64,000 nucleotides of DNA from Nitrosarchaeum sp. (GTDB lineage: Archaea > Thermoproteota > Nitrososphaeria > Nitrososphaerales > Nitrosopumilaceae): the NCBI GenBank assembly GCA_003569705.1, contig BGOU01000001.1:62001-126000 (forward strand), read 5' to 3'. Of this stretch, positions 63,081 through 64,000 are shown one piece after another. The position numbers and the translations under genes are program-made. The first letter of the stretch is position 1, and each line of letters starts with the position of its first letter. The notes below the pieces were generated by a model. It did not search any database. It was not told where the DNA came from and saw only the letters and a program-made list of their open reading frames with translations.

Positions 63081-63263
63081 ATGAGTAAGATTTTGGAATT
63101 AATAGGATTAATTTTGATTGGAGTAATGATATTATCTTTTGTTGGGGCACTGGGTCCAAACAACATAGGATTGTCACCTTTGTTTTGGGGATGTGCGGGA
63201 GGAGCACTATTGATAATTATCTATAGAAAGAGAAAAAGAAAAAAACAGGAAAAAGAAAGTTAG
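63081..63263 (+). CDS. Small two-helix membrane protein, 60 aa
   Basis: ATG at 63081 gives MSKILELIGLILIGVMILSF, a PNNIGLSPLFWGCAGGALL second helix and a basic tail (YRKRKRKKQEKES). Longer in-frame extensions upstream are polar and run over the divergent promoter, so this start is preferred. Function unknown. Confidence 0.65.
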   Translation: MSKILELIGLILIGVMILSFVGALGPNNIGLSPLFWGCAGGALLIIIYRKRKRKKQEKES

Positions 63264-63350
63264 TTTGATTTCATATTATGTTATGAAATGATCAAATATG
63301 GATCAATCGACAGATCTATAAAGGAGAATTCAAGGTAATCATAGGGGAGC

Positions 63351-63428
63351 ATGGTAAACGAAATGAAACAATGGTGGGAAGGTTTAGGAAAAGAATTAGA
63401 AACAGATATTGAAACTTTTGACGATTAA
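63351..63428 (+). CDS. Tiny hypothetical protein, 25 aa
   Basis: ATG preceded by a Shine-Dalgarno-like agggga. Reads MVNEMKQWWEGLGKELETDI and ends ETFDD. Amphipathic and acidic. Possibly real, but too short to support on sequence alone. Confidence 0.35.
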   Translation: MVNEMKQWWEGLGKELETDIETFDD

Positions 63429-63471
63429 AAATATTTAAAAAAATTCATACAATAAAAATTATTACAAAATA

Positions 63472-63545
63472 AGCCTCGGGTGGGCTCTGACCCCACGACC
63501 TAACGCTTACGAGGCGTTCGCTCTACCAGGCTGAGCTACCAAGGC
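63472..63545 (-). tRNA. tRNA-Thr(CGU)
   Basis: Minus strand cloverleaf: acceptor GCCTTGG/CCGAGGC (one G-U pair), D arm, anticodon stem AACGC/GCGTT with loop CTCGTAA (anticodon CGT), T stem GTGGG/CCCAC. The T loop reads GTCAGAG in place of the usual TTCRAAY. No intron. CCA is not encoded. Confidence 0.9.
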
Positions 63546-63598
63546 ACTTTTCGGTTATGCCATCAGAGTTAATAAAAAGCCTTTCCGAGTTGGATCAA

Positions 63599-64000
63599 AT
63601 GAAGAAAACAATTTCTGGAATTAGAGGTGTATTTGGGGATGATTTTAATCTAAAAGACACATTACAGTTTTGTAATAATTTTTCATCTTTAGTTGAAACT
63701 AAAAAGTGTGTAATAGGTAAGGATACAAGACCGTCAGGAACAATGATCAAAGAAACCGCATCTGCGGCATTAATGAAAAATGGAATAAATATATACAATT
63801 TAGAAACGGTGCCAACTCCAGTAGTTTTTCGTGAATCAAGAAAATATGGTGCAGGATTAGTAATCACTTCATCACATAATCCATTAGAATGGAATGGAAT
63901 AAAATTCATCATAAATGGAAGAGGGATTAATGAAAAAGAATTACCAAATATTATTGAAAATCAAGAAATTTTAAAATCAAAAATTGGAATTGAAGAACAA
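63599..64000 (+). CDS. Phosphohexomutase (phosphoglucosamine/phosphomannomutase), 5' part
   Basis: The frame opens at ATG 63599 with KKTISGIRGVFGDDFNLKDT and runs off the window after 134 codons. It has the alpha-D-phosphohexomutase N-terminal domain: CVIGKDTRPSG and the phosphoserine loop VITSSHNPLEWNGIKF. The C-terminal specificity loops lie outside, so GlmM and ManB/GlmU-linked roles cannot be separated. Confidence 0.92.
   Translation, partial: MKKTISGIRGVFGDDFNLKDTLQFCNNFSSLVETKKCVIGKDTRPSGTMIKETASAALMKNGINIYNLETVPTPVVFRESRKYGAGLVITSSHNPLEWNGIKFIINGRGINEKELPNIIENQEILKSKIGIEEQ

Overview
The window is AT-rich and reads as the chromosome of a marine ammonia-oxidising archaeon of the Nitrosopumilus type (Thaumarchaeota/Nitrososphaerota). 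The evidence is archaeal information-processing genes (rpoF, L21e, S30e, S17e, aIF2 beta, RadA, topoisomerase VI A and B, Nop5, fibrillarin, Trm1, Rio1 kinase, an RPC34-like factor, a histone), several blue-copper proteins, leaderless genes behind TATA boxes, and frequent TTG/GTG starts. There is no rRNA operon and no CRISPR array.

Layout. 0-7.9 kb: a frameshifted methyltransferase, a SirB1-like protein, small zinc-ribbon and coil proteins, a Met-rich secreted protein, a CDF metal transporter and a cupredoxin. 7.9-18 kb: an accessory region bounded by two copies of tRNA-Ser and its flank. It holds a CARF-type regulator divergent from a two-gene small-protein operon, a complete IS (TIRs and 8-bp target duplication) carrying passenger genes, a CHASE3 histidine kinase / response regulator / HisKA-matrixin protease cluster, a small RHH protein, a GNAT toxin-antitoxin-like pair with its own operator, and a collagen-like secreted protein. 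18-34 kb: core metabolism and RNA/DNA processing (isocitrate dehydrogenase-like enzyme, PrmC-KsgA-DUF655-RpoF-L21e, RlmN, RadA, PyrK-PyrD, Nop5-fibrillarin, RNase HII, Trm1, RlmE, RPC34-like). 34-39 kb: an OLD-family ATPase/nuclease and a large surface protein, both frameshifted. 39-58 kb: purine and MTA salvage, Top6A-Top6B-Pno1-Rio1, aIF2 beta, DUF373, a prenyl transferase, PyrF, PurA, Sua5, a THUMP protein, a MoaD-Cgi121 fusion and S17e. 58-64 kb: TatD, histone, tRNA-Cys, a second cupredoxin, an AIPR anti-phage protein, small membrane proteins, tRNA-Thr and the start of a phosphohexomutase.

Main observations. (1) The 7.9-18 kb region looks like a tRNA-Ser-associated island. A 19-bp copy of the tRNA 3' end (9546-9564) sits in the loop of a perfect inverted repeat, and the distal tRNA copy has anticodon ACU. 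(2) The cluster at 11.6-14.8 kb joins a sensor kinase and response regulator to an unusual protein: a HisKA phosphoacceptor domain without ATPase, a coil, one membrane helix and an extracytoplasmic matrixin-like zinc protease. (3) Five genes (methyltransferase, OLD, surface protein, THUMP protein, S17e tail) are each broken by what looks like one missing base in a homopolymer, which points to sequence error more than biology. (4) A ubiquitin-like MoaD domain is fused to the KEOPS subunit Cgi121, close to Sua5.
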